A DNA stretch of 64,000 nt from Bog-473 sp963807675 (GCA_963807675.1 CAWECP010000012.1:992001-1056000), one strand, 5' to 3'. Positions 36,923 to 46,808 are shown, counted from the stretch's first letter. The notes: a model not told the origin generated them from the sequence alone. Translations and numbers: made by a program.

Positions 36923-38344
36923 CTCGATGTAGCTCATCACGTGCTTAATGCGCGTGTAGTCCTCGAAGCCGTACTCGGACAGGTCCTTGCCGTAGCCCGA
37001 TCGCTTGAAGCCGCCGTGGGGCATCTCCGCCACCAGAGGAATGTGGGTGTTGATCCACACGCACCCGTAGTCGAGGTCGCGCGCCAGGCGCATGGCCCGC
37101 CCGTGGTCGCGCGTCCACACCGAGGAGGCCAGCCCGTACTGCACGCCGTTGGCCCACTCGAGCGCCTCGGCCTCGTCGCTGAACTCCTGCACGGTGATGA
37201 CCGGCCCGAAGACCTCGTTCTGCACCATTTCGTCGTCCTGGCGCAGGCCGTCGACCACGGTCGGCGCGAAGCAGTAGCCGCGCTCGCCCACCGCCGTGCC
37301 ACCAGTCACGACCGATGCGTGGGCCGGGGTGCGCTCCAGGAAGCTGCGCACCCGCTCGAGCTGGTTGGCGTTGTTGAGCGGCCCGTAGTCGGCCCCCTCG
37401 TTGTCGGTGCCCCCGACCGTGGTGCCCTCGGCCTGCTCGACCAGCGCCGCCAGCAAGTCCTGGTGCACGCGGGGCCCGGCCAGGACCCGGGTGGCCGCTG
37501 TGCAGTCCTGGCCCGCGTTGAAGTAGCCGGCGCCGGCGATGCCCTCGGCCGCCGCGGCGGCGTCGGCGTCGTCGAACACGATGACGGGCGCCTTCCCGCC
37601 CAGCTCGAGGTGCACCCGCTTGAGCGTCGGCGCCGCGGCGGCCGCCACCTCCATGCCGGCCCGCACCGAGCCGGTCACCGAGACCAGGGCCGGCGTGTCG
37701 TGCGCCACCAGCGCCCGTCCGGTGTCGCGGTCGCCGCACACGACGTTGAAGACGCCGGGCGGGACGTGCTCGGCGATGATCTCGGCCATGAGCAGGGTGG
37801 TCACCGGGGTGGTGTCCGAGGGTTTGAGCACCTGGGCGTTCCCTGCCGCCAGGGCGGGGGCGAACTTCCAGACCGCCATCATCATCGGGTAATTCCAGGG
37901 CGTCACCGCGGCGCAGACACCGAGCGGTTCGCGCCGGATGAACGAGGTGTGGCCCGCCATGTACTCCGACGCGGCCAGGCCCTGGAGGTGCCGTGCCGCA
38001 CCGGCGAAGAAGCGGATCTGGTCGATCATGGGCGGGATCTCCTCGTCCATGGTCAGCTGGAACGGCTTGCCGGTGTTCTCGCACTCCGCCCGGACCAGCT
38101 CCTCGGCCCTGGCCTCGATCGCGTCGGCGATACGCAGGAGGGCGAGGCTGCGCTCCGAGGGGGTGGTGCGCTTCCACGACCCGAACGCCTCGGCCGCCGC
38201 CCGCATGGCTCGATCCACGTCGGACGGCCCAGACACCGGCGCCTCGGCGAACGCCTCCCCCGTGCTGGGGTCGATCAGCGGTGCCGTCGGGCCATCCTCG
38301 GCGTCGCGGTAGGCGCCCCCGACGAAATTCTGCAGTTTGCGCAT
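36917..38344 (-). CDS. Aldehyde dehydrogenase (aminobutyraldehyde/betaine-aldehyde type)
   Basis: 475 residues. NAD-binding TPWNYPMMMAVWKFAPALAA, SVTGSVRAGMEVAA, VHLELGGKAPVIVFDDAD (general-base Glu) and FNAGQDCTAATRVLAG (catalytic Cys) are intact. The C-terminus GGFKRSGYGKDLSEYGFEDY is typical of gamma-aminobutyraldehyde dehydrogenases such as PuuC or YdcW. ATG at 38344 is preferred over an upstream start because AAAGGAG lies 5 nt before it. It is divergent from an Lrp-type regulator, and the neighbours support oxidation of an amine-derived aldehyde. Confidence 0.92.
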   Translation of the reverse strand: MRKLQNFVGGAYRDAEDGPTAPLIDPSTGEAFAEAPVSGPSDVDRAMRAAAEAFGSWKRTTPSERSLALLRIADAIEARAEELVRAECENTGKPFQLTMDEEIPPMIDQIRFFAGAARHLQGLAASEYMAGHTSFIRREPLGVCAAVTPWNYPMMMAVWKFAPALAAGNAQVLKPSDTTPVTTLLMAEIIAEHVPPGVFNVVCGDRDTGRALVAHDTPALVSVTGSVRAGMEVAAAAAPTLKRVHLELGGKAPVIVFDDADAAAAAEGIAGAGYFNAGQDCTAATRVLAGPRVHQDLLAALVEQAEGTTVGGTDNEGADYGPLNNANQLERVRSFLERTPAHASVVTGGTAVGERGYCFAPTVVDGLRQDDEMVQNEVFGPVITVQEFSDEAEALEWANGVQYGLASSVWTRDHGRAMRLARDLDYGCVWINTHIPLVAEMPHGGFKRSGYGKDLSEYGFEDYTRIKHVMSYIEE

Positions 38345-38468
38345 GCCGCTCCTTTCGCCCAACCCGACCCGACCCGGTGGACCGTGGCCCGTAGCTACAG
38401 AATCACAGAAGATCCCAGAGTCAACAAGCGTTTTCGCACGTTCCGGACCCTATCGCGACGGATTCTGC

Positions 38469-38569
38469 TTGACTGAGGTCGCCGAGATGACACAATTCGC
38501 ACATCCCGGGTTTTTCCCTGGGCCATACGACCAATACCAATAACCAATACCGATAGCGAGGGAGCAGAG
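38469..38569 (+). promoter_or_regulatory. Putative promoter and leader of the Lrp gene with an ACCAATA repeat
   Basis: TTGACT (38469-38474), 16-nt spacer, then CACAAT (38491-38496) is a fair promoter. Downstream, 38530-38555 repeats ACCAATA/CCAATA/ACCAATA/CCGATA, markedly AT-rich for this genome, ending just before the GGGAG Shine-Dalgarno. The repeats could be Lrp-binding sites; this is a guess. Confidence 0.4.
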
Positions 38570-39079
38570 ATGCCCGACGCCGACGCGCCGGTGGAGGCGG
38601 GCGCCCAGAACGAAGCCACATCGGGCGCCGGGACGCTGCTCGACGGGCCGAACCGGGCCATCATCGAGGCGCTCCAGCGCGACGGCCGCCAGCCCTACGG
38701 CGCCATCGCCGAGGCCGTCGGCCTGTCGGAGGCGGCGGTGCGGCGGCGGGTCCAGCGGTTGCGCGAAATGGGCATCATGCAGATCGTCGCTGTCACCGAC
38801 CCACTGCAACTCGGCTTCACCCGGCAGGCCATGGTCGGGATCTCCGTCGAGGGCGACGTCCGGCGGGTGGCCGAGAAGCTGATCGCCATGCCCGAGGTCG
38901 ACTACGTGGTGATGTGCGCGGGGTCCTTCGACATTTTGGCGGAGATCGTGTGCGAGGACGACGAAGGGCTGCTGCACGTCCTCAACGACTCGGTGCGCTC
39001 CATTCCGGGCGTGCGGGCCACCGAGACCTTCCTGTACCTGAAGCTGGCCAAGCAGACCTACACCTGGGGCACGCGGTGA
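38570..39079 (+). CDS. Lrp/AsnC-family transcriptional regulator
   Basis: 169 residues. The N-terminal winged helix (AIIEALQRDGRQPYGAIAEA through AVRRRVQRLREMGIMQIVAV, about 28-75) precedes the RAM ligand-binding domain (VEGDVRRVAEKLIAMPEVDYVVMCAGSFDILAEIV). The Shine-Dalgarno is GGGAG before ATG at 38570. It is divergent from aldehyde/alanine dehydrogenase and 40 bp upstream of the aminotransferase, so it probably controls amine or amino-acid catabolism in both directions. Confidence 0.92.
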   Translation: MPDADAPVEAGAQNEATSGAGTLLDGPNRAIIEALQRDGRQPYGAIAEAVGLSEAAVRRRVQRLREMGIMQIVAVTDPLQLGFTRQAMVGISVEGDVRRVAEKLIAMPEVDYVVMCAGSFDILAEIVCEDDEGLLHVLNDSVRSIPGVRATETFLYLKLAKQTYTWGTR

Positions 39080-39119
39080 ACGGTTGCCCCGCCCCCCGTC
39101 GCGTGGAGGAGCGAGAACG

Positions 39120-40499
39120 ATGAGCACGACGAACCCGGAGAACTCCGAGCTGAGCGAGGAGGCCAAGCGCCACCTGTGGATGCACTTCAGCCGCATGGGG
39201 TCCTACGCCGACCACGAGGTGCCCGTGATCGTGCGGGGCGAGGGCGCCTACGTCTGGGACCAGCACGGCAAGCGCTACCTGGACGGGCTGGCCGGCCTCT
39301 TCACGTCGCAGATCGGCCACGGGCGCACCGAGCTGGCCGAGGCCGGGGCCAAGCAGGCCGAGACGCTGGCCTACTTCCCGCTGTGGACCTACGCCCATCC
39401 CCGGGCCATCGAGCTGGCCGACCGGGTGGCCGGCTACGCGCCGGGCGACCTGAACCGGGTCTTCTTCACCACGGGCGGGTCGGAGGCGGTGGAATCGGCC
39501 TGGAAACTGGCGCGCCAGTACTTCCGCATCATGGGCCAGCCCGAGCGGACCAAGGTCATCAGCCGCTACATCGCCTACCACGGCACCTCCATGGGGGCGC
39601 TCTCCATCACCGGCATCCCGGACCTGCGGGTGCCCTTCGAGCCGCTGGTGCCGGGGGCGATCAAGGTCCCGAACACCAACTTCTACCGGGCCGAGGTGTT
39701 CGCCGACGACGAGGTGGCCTTCGGGCGGTGGGCGGCCGACGAAATCGACCGGGCCATTGAGCGCGAGGGTCCGAGCTCGGTGGCCGCTGTCTTCCTGGAG
39801 CCGGTGCAGAATGCGGGCGGGTGCTTCCCACCGCCGCCGGGCTACTTCGAGCGGGTGCGCGAGATCTGCGACCGCCACGGGGTCCTGCTCGTCTCCGACG
39901 AGGTCATCTGCGCCTTCGGACGGCTGGGCCACTGGTTCGGCGCCCTCCGCTACGGGTACCAGCCCGACATCATCACGGTGGCCAAGGGCCTGACGTCGGG
40001 GTACGCGCCGCTCGGCGCCATGATCGCCTCGGACCGTCTGATGGAACCCTTCCTCCGCCCGGGCGCGTCCTTCCTGCACGGCTTCACCTTCGCCGGCCAC
40101 CCGGTGAGCTGCGCCGTCGCCTTGGCCAACCTCGACGTGTTCGAGGGCGAGCACATCCTGCAGCACGTGCAGTCGACCGAGGAGGCGTTCCGCTCGGCGC
40201 TCGAGGGCCTCTACGACCTGCCGATCGTGGGCGACGTGCGCGGGGCCGGCTTCTTCTACGGGATAGAGCTGGTCAAGGACAAGGAGTCTCGCCTCTCCTT
40301 CGACGACGAGGAGTCGGAGCGGCTGCTGCGCGGCTACCTGTCGGGTGCCCTGTTCCAGGCGGGACTGATCTGCCGGGCCGACGACCGGGGTGACCCCGTC
40401 GTGCAGCTCTCCCCGCCGCTTATCTGCGGCCAGGAGGAGATCGACTTCATGGCGTCGACCCTGCGTGACGTGCTGTCCGAGGCGTGGCGCCGGATGTAG
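39120..40499 (+). CDS. Class III aminotransferase (omega-amino acid/amine:pyruvate type)
   Basis: 459 residues. MSFSRMGSY-like start region (HLWMHFSRMGSYADHEVPVI), FFTTGGSEAVESAWKLARQY, PVQNAGGCFPPPPGY, LLVSDEVICAFGRLG and ITVAKGLTSGYAPLGA (the Lys in VAKGLTSG binds PLP) match putrescine/beta-alanine:pyruvate transaminases. It would remove an amino group from an amine or omega-amino acid onto pyruvate. ATG at 39120 follows GGAGGAG. The gene overlaps the GTG of the FAD oxidoreductase by 16 bp. Pairing with alanine dehydrogenase would regenerate pyruvate. Confidence 0.9.
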   Translation: MSTTNPENSELSEEAKRHLWMHFSRMGSYADHEVPVIVRGEGAYVWDQHGKRYLDGLAGLFTSQIGHGRTELAEAGAKQAETLAYFPLWTYAHPRAIELADRVAGYAPGDLNRVFFTTGGSEAVESAWKLARQYFRIMGQPERTKVISRYIAYHGTSMGALSITGIPDLRVPFEPLVPGAIKVPNTNFYRAEVFADDEVAFGRWAADEIDRAIEREGPSSVAAVFLEPVQNAGGCFPPPPGYFERVREICDRHGVLLVSDEVICAFGRLGHWFGALRYGYQPDIITVAKGLTSGYAPLGAMIASDRLMEPFLRPGASFLHGFTFAGHPVSCAVALANLDVFEGEHILQHVQSTEEAFRSALEGLYDLPIVGDVRGAGFFYGIELVKDKESRLSFDDEESERLLRGYLSGALFQAGLICRADDRGDPVVQLSPPLICGQEEIDFMASTLRDVLSEAWRRM

Positions 40500-41909
40500 C
40501 ACCGCCGGCATCGGGGTACCAGCGCCTCTCGCTGTGGTGGGAGGCGGTGCCGGTCCCGCTGCCGCCGCGACCGGCGCTGACCGAGGACATCCAGGTCGAC
40601 GTCTGCATCGTGGGCGCCGGCTTCACCGGGTTGTGGACGGCCCTGTCGCTGGCCGTGGCCGACCCGTCGGTGCGCGTCGCCGTGCTCGAGCGGGAGGTGG
40701 CCGGGTTCGGAGCGTCGGGGCGCAACGGCGGCTGGTGCTCGGCGCTGTTCGCCACCTCCGACACCGCCCTGGCCCGCCGGTACGGACCCGACGGCCATGC
40801 GCGCCATGCGTCGGGCCATGCAGGAGACGGTCGACGTAGTCGGGGCGGCGGCGGCGGCCGAGGGCATCGACTGCCACTTCACCAAGGGGGGCACGGTCGA
40901 CCTGGTGCGGAGCGAGGCGCAGCGGGCCCGGGCGCTGACCGAGGTCGACGAGGCGCGCGCGCTCGGGTTCGGCGACGACGACGTGCGCTGGCTGGGGCCG
41001 CAGGAGACGCGTGAGCTGGTCGGCGCGGCGGGGGTGATCGGGGCCACCTTCACACCGCACTGCGCCGCACTGCAACCGGCGCTCCTGGCCCGCGGCCTGG
41101 CCGAGGCCGCCGAACGGCGGGGCGTGCGGATCCACGAGCACACCGTGGTGACCGACATCGGGCCGTCGCCTCCCGGGTCGCCGGGGCCCGCGGTCGTGAC
41201 GACGACGGGCGGCACGGTGCAGGCGGACGTCGTGGTGCGGGCCACGGAGGCCTGGACGCCGACCCTGCCAGGGCACCGGCGCGACCTGGTTCCCGTGTAC
41301 TCCCTCATGGTGGCCACCGAGCCCCTCGGTGCGGACTTCTGGGAGGCGGCCGGCCTCGAGAGCCGCGCCACCTTCGCCGACCACCGACACCAGATCATCT
41401 ACGGGCAGCGGACCGCCGACGGTCGCATCGCTTTCGGTGGCCGTGGTGCGCCGTACCACTACGGCTCAGCGGTGCGGGAATCCTTCGACGACGAGCCGTC
41501 GGTGCACGCGTTGCTGCGGCAGACGCTGACCGAGCTCTTCCCCGACCTGCGCCAGGCCCGCTTCACCCACGCCTGGGGCGGCCCGCTCGGCATCCCGCGC
41601 GACTGGCACTCCTCGGTCGGCTTCGACCGCGACTCGGGCCTGGCCTGGGCCGGGGGCTACGTGGGCGACGGGGTGGCCACCACCAACCTGGCCGGCCGCA
41701 CGCTGGCCGACCTCATCACCGGGGCCGACACGCCGCTCACCGGGCTGCCCTGGGTGGGGCACCGTTCGCCGCGCTGGGAGCCCGAGCCCCTGCGCTGGCT
41801 CGGCGTCAACGCCGGCCTGTGGACGATGAAGCTGGCCGACCGGAGCGAGGCCCGCCGAGGTCGGCCCAGCCGGCTGGCGGGCGCCATGGGACGGTTGCTC
41901 GGCCAGTGA
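40484..41909 (+). CDS. FAD-dependent amine/amino-acid oxidoreductase, PuuB/DAO family (one frame break)
   Basis: 474 residues after removal of one G at 40793-40794 (restoring RYGPDAMRAMRRAMQE). The FAD motif is VDVCIVGAGFTGLWTALSLA near residue 38, followed by GFGASGRNGGWCSALF, a hallmark of PuuB-like gamma-glutamylputrescine oxidases. The C-terminus THAWGGPLGIPRDWHSSVGF and GYVGDGVATTNLAGRTLADL fits DAO. GTG at 40484 overlaps the aminotransferase. The product of an amine oxidase would be an aldehyde for the dehydrogenase at 36.9 kb. Confidence 0.85.
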
Positions 41910-42397
41910 TCGGTGCCATGATTCTCGCCGTGCCCGAGACGGCCGGCGAGGCCATCACCAAGTTGATCTACACCTACGCCGAGCGGATCGACCTGGGCGA
42001 CTTCGCCGGGGTGGCCGAGCTGTTCGAGCACGCGACGCTGACCTTCGAGGGCTTCGGCGACGCGGTGCGGGGGCGCGACGCCATTGAGGCCCTCTACGCC
42101 CGGACGACCCGGCGCTACGAGGACGGGACGCCGCGTACGAAGCACGTGATGACCAACGTCATGGTCGACGTGGACGACGAGGGCGGGGGGGCGGGGGCGA
42201 GGACGGCCTCGAGCCGGTCCTACTTCACCGTGTTCCAGGCCGTGCCGGGCGAGCTGGCGCTGCAGCCGGTCATCGCCGGCCGCTACCGCCACGGCTACGA
42301 GTCGGTGGACGGCCATTGGCGCGTGACCTCCATGCACATAATGATCGACCTCATGGGAGACCTCGGACATCACATGCTCTTCGACCTGACGCCATGA
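41906..42397 (+). CDS. SnoaL/NTF2-like protein
   Basis: 163 residues from GTG at 41906 (GTGA overlap with the oxidase stop) or 159 from ATG at 41918. AEAxx-like start AITKLIYTYAERIDLGDFAG, VRGRDAIEALYARTTRRY, then SRSYFTVFQAV and RWRVTSMHI-like WRVTSMHIMIDLMG fit the SnoaL-like domain with an N-terminal helix used by dehydratase/isomerase relatives. It is followed by a 4-bp ATGA overlap with the DUF2505 gene. Confidence 0.75.
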   Translation: MIGAMILAVPETAGEAITKLIYTYAERIDLGDFAGVAELFEHATLTFEGFGDAVRGRDAIEALYARTTRRYEDGTPRTKHVMTNVMVDVDDEGGGAGARTASSRSYFTVFQAVPGELALQPVIAGRYRHGYESVDGHWRVTSMHIMIDLMGDLGHHMLFDLTP

Positions 42398-42885
42398 AAC
42401 TCAACCTCTCGTACGACTGGACGTGCACGCCCGAACAGTTCTGGGCGCTCTATTTCGACCCGGACTTCGTGGTGCGGCTCCACCTCGAAGCGCTCGGCTC
42501 CACGTCGGCCGAAGTGGTCTCCCAGGAGGGTGACCTGGAGGGCGGGCTGGTCCGGACCCTCCGCTACGGGCAGAAGCCGAACATGCCCGGCCCGGTGCGC
42601 AAGATCTTCGGCGAGGAGGTCGTCACTACCGAGGTGAGCACCTTCGACCCCGCCACGTCGACCGCGACGTTCACCATGACGCCGGGCACCATGGCCGATA
42701 AGACGCACATCGAGGGCGCCATCGCCTTCGCCGTCGAGGACGGCAAGACGGTGGAGACGTTCGCGCTCGAGGCCAAGGTCAAGATCTTCGGGGCGGGGCC
42801 GATCGTCGAGCGCTTCATCGAGTCGCAGGCCCGCGAGGTGCAGGAGAAGTCGGTCCAGTTCATGCGGGCCCAGCTCGAGAGCTGA
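42394..42885 (+). CDS. DUF2505 family protein (START/SRPBCC-like)
   Basis: 163 residues: MKLNLSYDWTCTPEQFWALY at the start, GLVRTLRYGQKPNMPGPVRK and a C-terminal helix IVERFIESQAREVQEKSVQF. DUF2505 is an actinobacterial family with a predicted hydrophobic-cavity fold and no established function. Coupled to the SnoaL-like gene. It converges on cobQ with a 5-bp gap. Confidence 0.85.
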   Translation: MKLNLSYDWTCTPEQFWALYFDPDFVVRLHLEALGSTSAEVVSQEGDLEGGLVRTLRYGQKPNMPGPVRKIFGEEVVTTEVSTFDPATSTATFTMTPGTMADKTHIEGAIAFAVEDGKTVETFALEAKVKIFGAGPIVERFIESQAREVQEKSVQFMRAQLES

Positions 42886-42890
42886 GCTCC

Positions 42891-44390
42891 TTACCTGGAC
42901 GCTGCGGACTCCACCAGGCGCCACAGCGCCTCGAGGTCGAGATGCTCCTCACAGGCGTTGGCGATGCGGTCGATCTGGCTCTGACGCGCCGCGGCGAACG
43001 ACACGTGCGAGCCCGCCCACGTGCGGCCCCGTCGCCCGGCCAACTCGGCCAGGAAGCGGTGGCGGAAGCCGTCGTCTTCGAAAAGGCCGTGCAGCGTCGT
43101 GCCCAGGACCGTCCCCTCGGCGTCGCTGGCGCTGACCAGGTCGTCCCCGTCCTCCGGCTCCAGCCACGCCCGATGGTCACCCGCTGCGACCATGCGCCCG
43201 TGCCGGATCTCGTAGCCGCCCACACGGCGACCGTTGGCGTCCACGGCGGTGGTCAGGCGGGTCCACTTGTCCTCCTCGAACACCGTGCGGACGGGCAACC
43301 AACCCAGACCCGACACCGACGCCGGGGCCACCGCCGCCTCGACCCCACCGGCGTCCTCGATCGTCACCCCCAGCATCTGGAAGCCGCCGCAGATGCCGAG
43401 GATCATCGGTGGATCGGCACGTGCTCGCAGGGCCGCGACCGCGTCGGACAGGCCGCGCTGGCGCAGCGAGGCCAGGTCCGACACCGTCGCCCGGGTGCCA
43501 GGCAGCACGACGAGGTCGGGGTGCCCGAGCTCGTCGGCCCGGGCCACCCAGCGGACGTGCACGCCGGGCTCGGCCACCAACGGGTCGAGGTCGGTGAAAT
43601 TGGAGAGCCGAGGCACCAGCAGGACCGCCACATCGAGGGCGTCGACCGGCGCGGACACCGGTGTGCGAGACCGGACCAGCGCGTCCTCGGCGTCGAATTC
43701 GAGGCCCTCGAGGAACGGCAGCACGCCGAAGGTCGGGATGCCGGTGCGGGCCTCGAGCTGGGCCGGGCCATCGGACAGCAAGGCCGGATCACCCCGGAAG
43801 CGGTTGATGACGAACCCGCCGATCGCCCGCCGCAACTCGTCCGGCAGGATGGCGACGGTGCCGAAGAGGTGCGCGAAGACCCCACCCCGCTCGATGTCGC
43901 CCACGACGATGGCGGGCAGGCCGGCCCGTACGGCCAGTCCGAGGTTGACGATGTCGTGGTCGAGCAGGTTGATCTCGGCCGGGCTTCCGGCGCCCTCGCA
44001 GACCACGACGTCGAAGCGGGCGCGCAGCGACGCCAGCGCACCGTCCACCACGTCCACCAGCGCCTGCTTGGAGTCCTGGTAGGGGGCGGCTTCCCGTACG
44101 CCGACGGGGTGGCCAAGCACGATTACCTGGGACGAGCGGTCCCCCATGGGCTTGAGCAGGACCGGGTTCATGGCCACCTCGGGCTCGGCACCGGCCGCCA
44201 CGGCTTGGAGCCACTGGGCCCGGCCGATCTCGCCCCCCTCGCTGGTGACCATGGCGTTGAGCGACATGTTCTGGCCCTTGAAGGGGGCCACCGTGACGCC
44301 GCGACGGGCCAGCACGCGGCACAGCCCCGCCACCAGAGTTGACTTGCCGGCGTCCGACGTGGTCCCGCACACCATGAGCGCCCCGTTCAC
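42891..44390 (-). CDS. cobQ: Cobyric acid synthase
   Basis: 499 residues, a normal CobQ length. The N-terminal P-loop-like domain has MVCGTTSDAGKSTLVAGLCR and APFKGQNMSLNAMVT; the C-terminal class I amidotransferase domain has MILGICGGFQMLGVTI with the nucleophilic Cys and a late His (YEIRHGRMV). It amidates the b, d, e and g carboxylates of adenosylcobyrinate using glutamine. GTG at 44390 is the best start; ATG at 44375 is an alternative. No other cobalamin gene is in the window, and I see no cobalamin riboswitch upstream. Confidence 0.95.
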   Translation of the reverse strand: MNGALMVCGTTSDAGKSTLVAGLCRVLARRGVTVAPFKGQNMSLNAMVTSEGGEIGRAQWLQAVAAGAEPEVAMNPVLLKPMGDRSSQVIVLGHPVGVREAAPYQDSKQALVDVVDGALASLRARFDVVVCEGAGSPAEINLLDHDIVNLGLAVRAGLPAIVVGDIERGGVFAHLFGTVAILPDELRRAIGGFVINRFRGDPALLSDGPAQLEARTGIPTFGVLPFLEGLEFDAEDALVRSRTPVSAPVDALDVAVLLVPRLSNFTDLDPLVAEPGVHVRWVARADELGHPDLVVLPGTRATVSDLASLRQRGLSDAVAALRARADPPMILGICGGFQMLGVTIEDAGGVEAAVAPASVSGLGWLPVRTVFEEDKWTRLTTAVDANGRRVGGYEIRHGRMVAAGDHRAWLEPEDGDDLVSASDAEGTVLGTTLHGLFEDDGFRHRFLAELAGRRGRTWAGSHVSFAAARQSQIDRIANACEEHLDLEALWRLVESAASR

Positions 44391-44450
44391 GGCTGCCGTT
44401 CTACCCCGCGTGCGTCGGACCGAAGAAGTACTTGACCGGCCACCCGTCGG

Positions 44451-44576
44451 CACACAAGTGTGTGCACACCTTCGGTCGCTCGTCAGGGAGGCGCACCGAA
44501 CCGACAGGGTGGTGCGCGTGGATGCGAGAGCGAGGACGGTTGCCGGGGGGCAGCCTGGGCGTCAGCCCGGTCCTCG
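44451..44576 (+). promoter_or_regulatory. Structured leader of the nucleobase permease gene
   Basis: CACAC (44451-44455) pairs with GTGTG (44458-44462). Further on, CGAGGAC (44531-44537) pairs with GTCCTCG (44570-44576), enclosing two short hairpins, TGCC/GGCA (44541-44552) and GGGC/GCCC (44557-44568): a compact three-way junction about 55 nt before the start codon. It does not match a riboswitch consensus I know. High GC makes chance stems likely. Confidence 0.35.
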
Positions 44577-44633
44577 TTTGGCCTTCGGGGCGTTCGCGCG
44601 CACCCCAGAGGCGACAACGAGGGAGGTAACGAG

Positions 44634-46151
44634 GTGGCGATCGCCGAAGACCTAGCGATCATTCACGATCCGGGGGTCGAGGACCCGTTCACGGTAGAGC
44701 AGCACGGAATCGACTTCATCCCCGAGAGTGAGCGCTGGGCCAGGCCGAGGGACATCTTCGGCATGTGGGCCGGCGCCAGCGTGCAGATCGAGTACTTCAT
44801 TTACGGCGCCATCCTCATGACCTTCGGGCTGACCTTCGCCCAGGTGGTCTTCGTCATCGTCCTCGGCAACCTGTCCTACTTCCTCCTCGGGCTCTGCTCG
44901 CTGCAGGGGCCCGACCACGGGCACGACCGTCTTCGCCATCAACCGGGCGCCGTTCGGCCCCAACGGCTCGCGGCCCATCTCGGTCTTCAACTGGCTCACC
45001 CAGATCGGCTTCGAGGTCGAGGGCCTGATCCTCATCGTCGGGGCCGGGCTCGTCCTCATGATCAAGGCGGGGTTCCTGCCCGGCGACCCGGCCAAGGTCA
45101 TCCTCGTCATCGTGGCCGTGCTCGTCCAGGGCGATCCTGCCCTTCCTCGGCCACGCCGCCATCGTGAAGACGCTGCGCTGGCTCATCGTCCCCTTCGTCG
45201 TCCTCTTCGCCATCATGCTGGGCTTCGCCATCCCCCACGCCAACCTGCACGTCGTGAAGTCCAGCGGAGACTGGCAGTCGTTCACCGAGGCGCTCGCCTT
45301 CACCATCGCGCTGAGCGGGCTGGGCTGGACCGAGAACGGCAACGACTACACCCGCTACTGCCCGACCGACACCTCGAAGAAGGGCATCGTCGGGTGGGTC
45401 TTCCTCGGCACGGCGGTGCCCGAGATCCTCATCATGACGCTCGGCGCGGTGGTGGGCACCTTCGTCCTCGAACGTCGGGACGGGGGCCGGCGGCTTCCTC
45501 CCCTTCGCCCACCAGCACGCCATCCCGTCCTGGTTCGTCGTGGTGTTCCTCCTCTTCGCGGTGGTCCAGATCTTCGGCATCAACAGCCTCGACATGTACT
45601 CGTCGGGCGTCACCCTCCAGGCCATCGGTGCCCCGGTCAAGCGCTACCACGCCGTGCTCATCGACTGCGTCATCGCCCTCGGCATCACCATGTGGGCCAT
45701 CTTCAGCGGCTCCTTCACCGAGTACCTGTCCGACTTCGTCGACCTGGTGATCGTGTGGATCGCGCCCTGGTGTGCCATCTTCCTGGTCGACTGGGCGCTG
45801 CGGCGGTACCGCTACGTGCCGAGCGAGCTGCAGAAGACCGGCCGCGACCTCGCTGTACTGGCGCAAGGGCGGCATCTTCTGGCCGGCCCTCGTCGCCCAG
45901 GTGGTCGGCATGTACGCCGCCATCTCGGCGCTCTACGTGAACCCGACCTACTACTTCCGCGTCCCGCGCTGGATGAACGAGGTCACCGACCACACGCAGG
46001 ACGCCTACCACTACGGGGGAGACTTCAGCATCTTCCTCGGCATGGGCGTGGCCGCGCTCGTCTACCTGGTGCTGGCGTCGGCGCAAGCTGCGCAAGGAGG
46101 CCGACGCCCAGGAGGAACTCGCTCACGAGAAGAGGGCTGCTGACCACCTGA
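44634..46151 (+). CDS. NCS1-family nucleobase permease, cytosine-permease-like (five frame breaks)
   Basis: The reconstructed protein has the NCS1 hallmarks IFGMWAGASVQIEYFIYGAI, LQGPTTGTTVFAINRAPFG, NWLTQIGFEVEG and SGLGWTENGNDYTRYCP, with about twelve hydrophobic segments. Each of five sites (44906-44909, 45129-45131, 45470-45472, 45848-45849, 46080-46081) needs one base removed. The C-terminus is uncertain: stops occur at 46143 and 46151 in different frames. GTG at 44634 follows GGGAGG. Together with the deaminase and upp it suggests cytosine or related nucleobase uptake. A true pseudogene is possible, but the even error pattern argues otherwise. Confidence 0.78.
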
Positions 46152-46177
46152 GCGAGGACCGCGAGGCGAAGGGCGAA

Positions 46178-46790
46178 TCAGTCCCAGTCCTCGACCAGGC
46201 CGCCGGCGCCGTCGGGGTGGAAGAGCGGCATGGAGCCCAGGCTGCGGACCAGGGCCGCGTCCTCGCCCAGCGCCTCCTTCCAGCCACCGCCCTCGGTCAT
46301 GAGGCGGCCGATGACGACGGGCTCCGCGTCCATGCGGCGCACCAGGCGCAGGGCCGACGACAGCGAGGCGCCGGTGGAGATGACGTCGTCGACCACGGCC
46401 ACCCGCCGGCCCCGCACGGCGCCGACCCGGGCCGGGTCCATGCGCAGGCGTCTGCGGCTTGTCGGTGGTGATGGAGTACACCGGCTCGGACCAGCTCTCG
46501 CCCAGGTGGATCTTCGGCGTCTTGTGCAGGATGACGTAGTCGTCCAGGCCCAGGGCGCGGCTGGCCTCGATGGCGAGCGGGATGCCCATGGTGGCGACCG
46601 ACACCACGATCTCCGGATCGGCCGGTCGCATCAGCTCGGCCAGCTCGCGGCCCGCCGTCTCGGCGAACGCCACGCCCAGGTCGACGCAGATGAGGAGCGC
46701 GATCGTCAGATCGTCGTTGAGCGGGACGAGCGGGAGCTCGACGGTCTGGCTCCCCACCGTGGTCGTGTAGCTACGATCGGCGGCCGACAT
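46178..46790 (-). CDS. Purine/pyrimidine phosphoribosyltransferase-family protein (one frame break)
   Basis: 203 residues after removing one G at 46447-46448. The PRPP-binding loop is RVAVVDDVISTGASLSSALR (about 128-147); VVSVATMGIPLAIEASRAL is the upstream hydrophobic loop of adenine/hypoxanthine-type enzymes. It transfers a nucleobase onto PRPP to make the nucleotide. Divergent from the deaminase gene with only 18 bp between ATGs (46790 and 46809), so they share a promoter region. Exact base specificity is not evident. Confidence 0.85.
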
Positions 46791-46808
46791 GGGTCTGTCA
46801 CCGAGCAT

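Noticed and set aside
44391..44633. Cobalamin riboswitch upstream of cobQ
   Set aside because: cobQ is transcribed away from this region and its own start is at 44390; no B12-box-like sequence was found on the minus strand upstream, and the plus-strand structure faces the permease.
44634..46151. The permease as a decayed pseudogene
   Set aside because: All five breaks are single-base insertions with no missing segments, premature deletion or loss of motifs, and the same pattern affects ileS and upp; sequence error explains it better.
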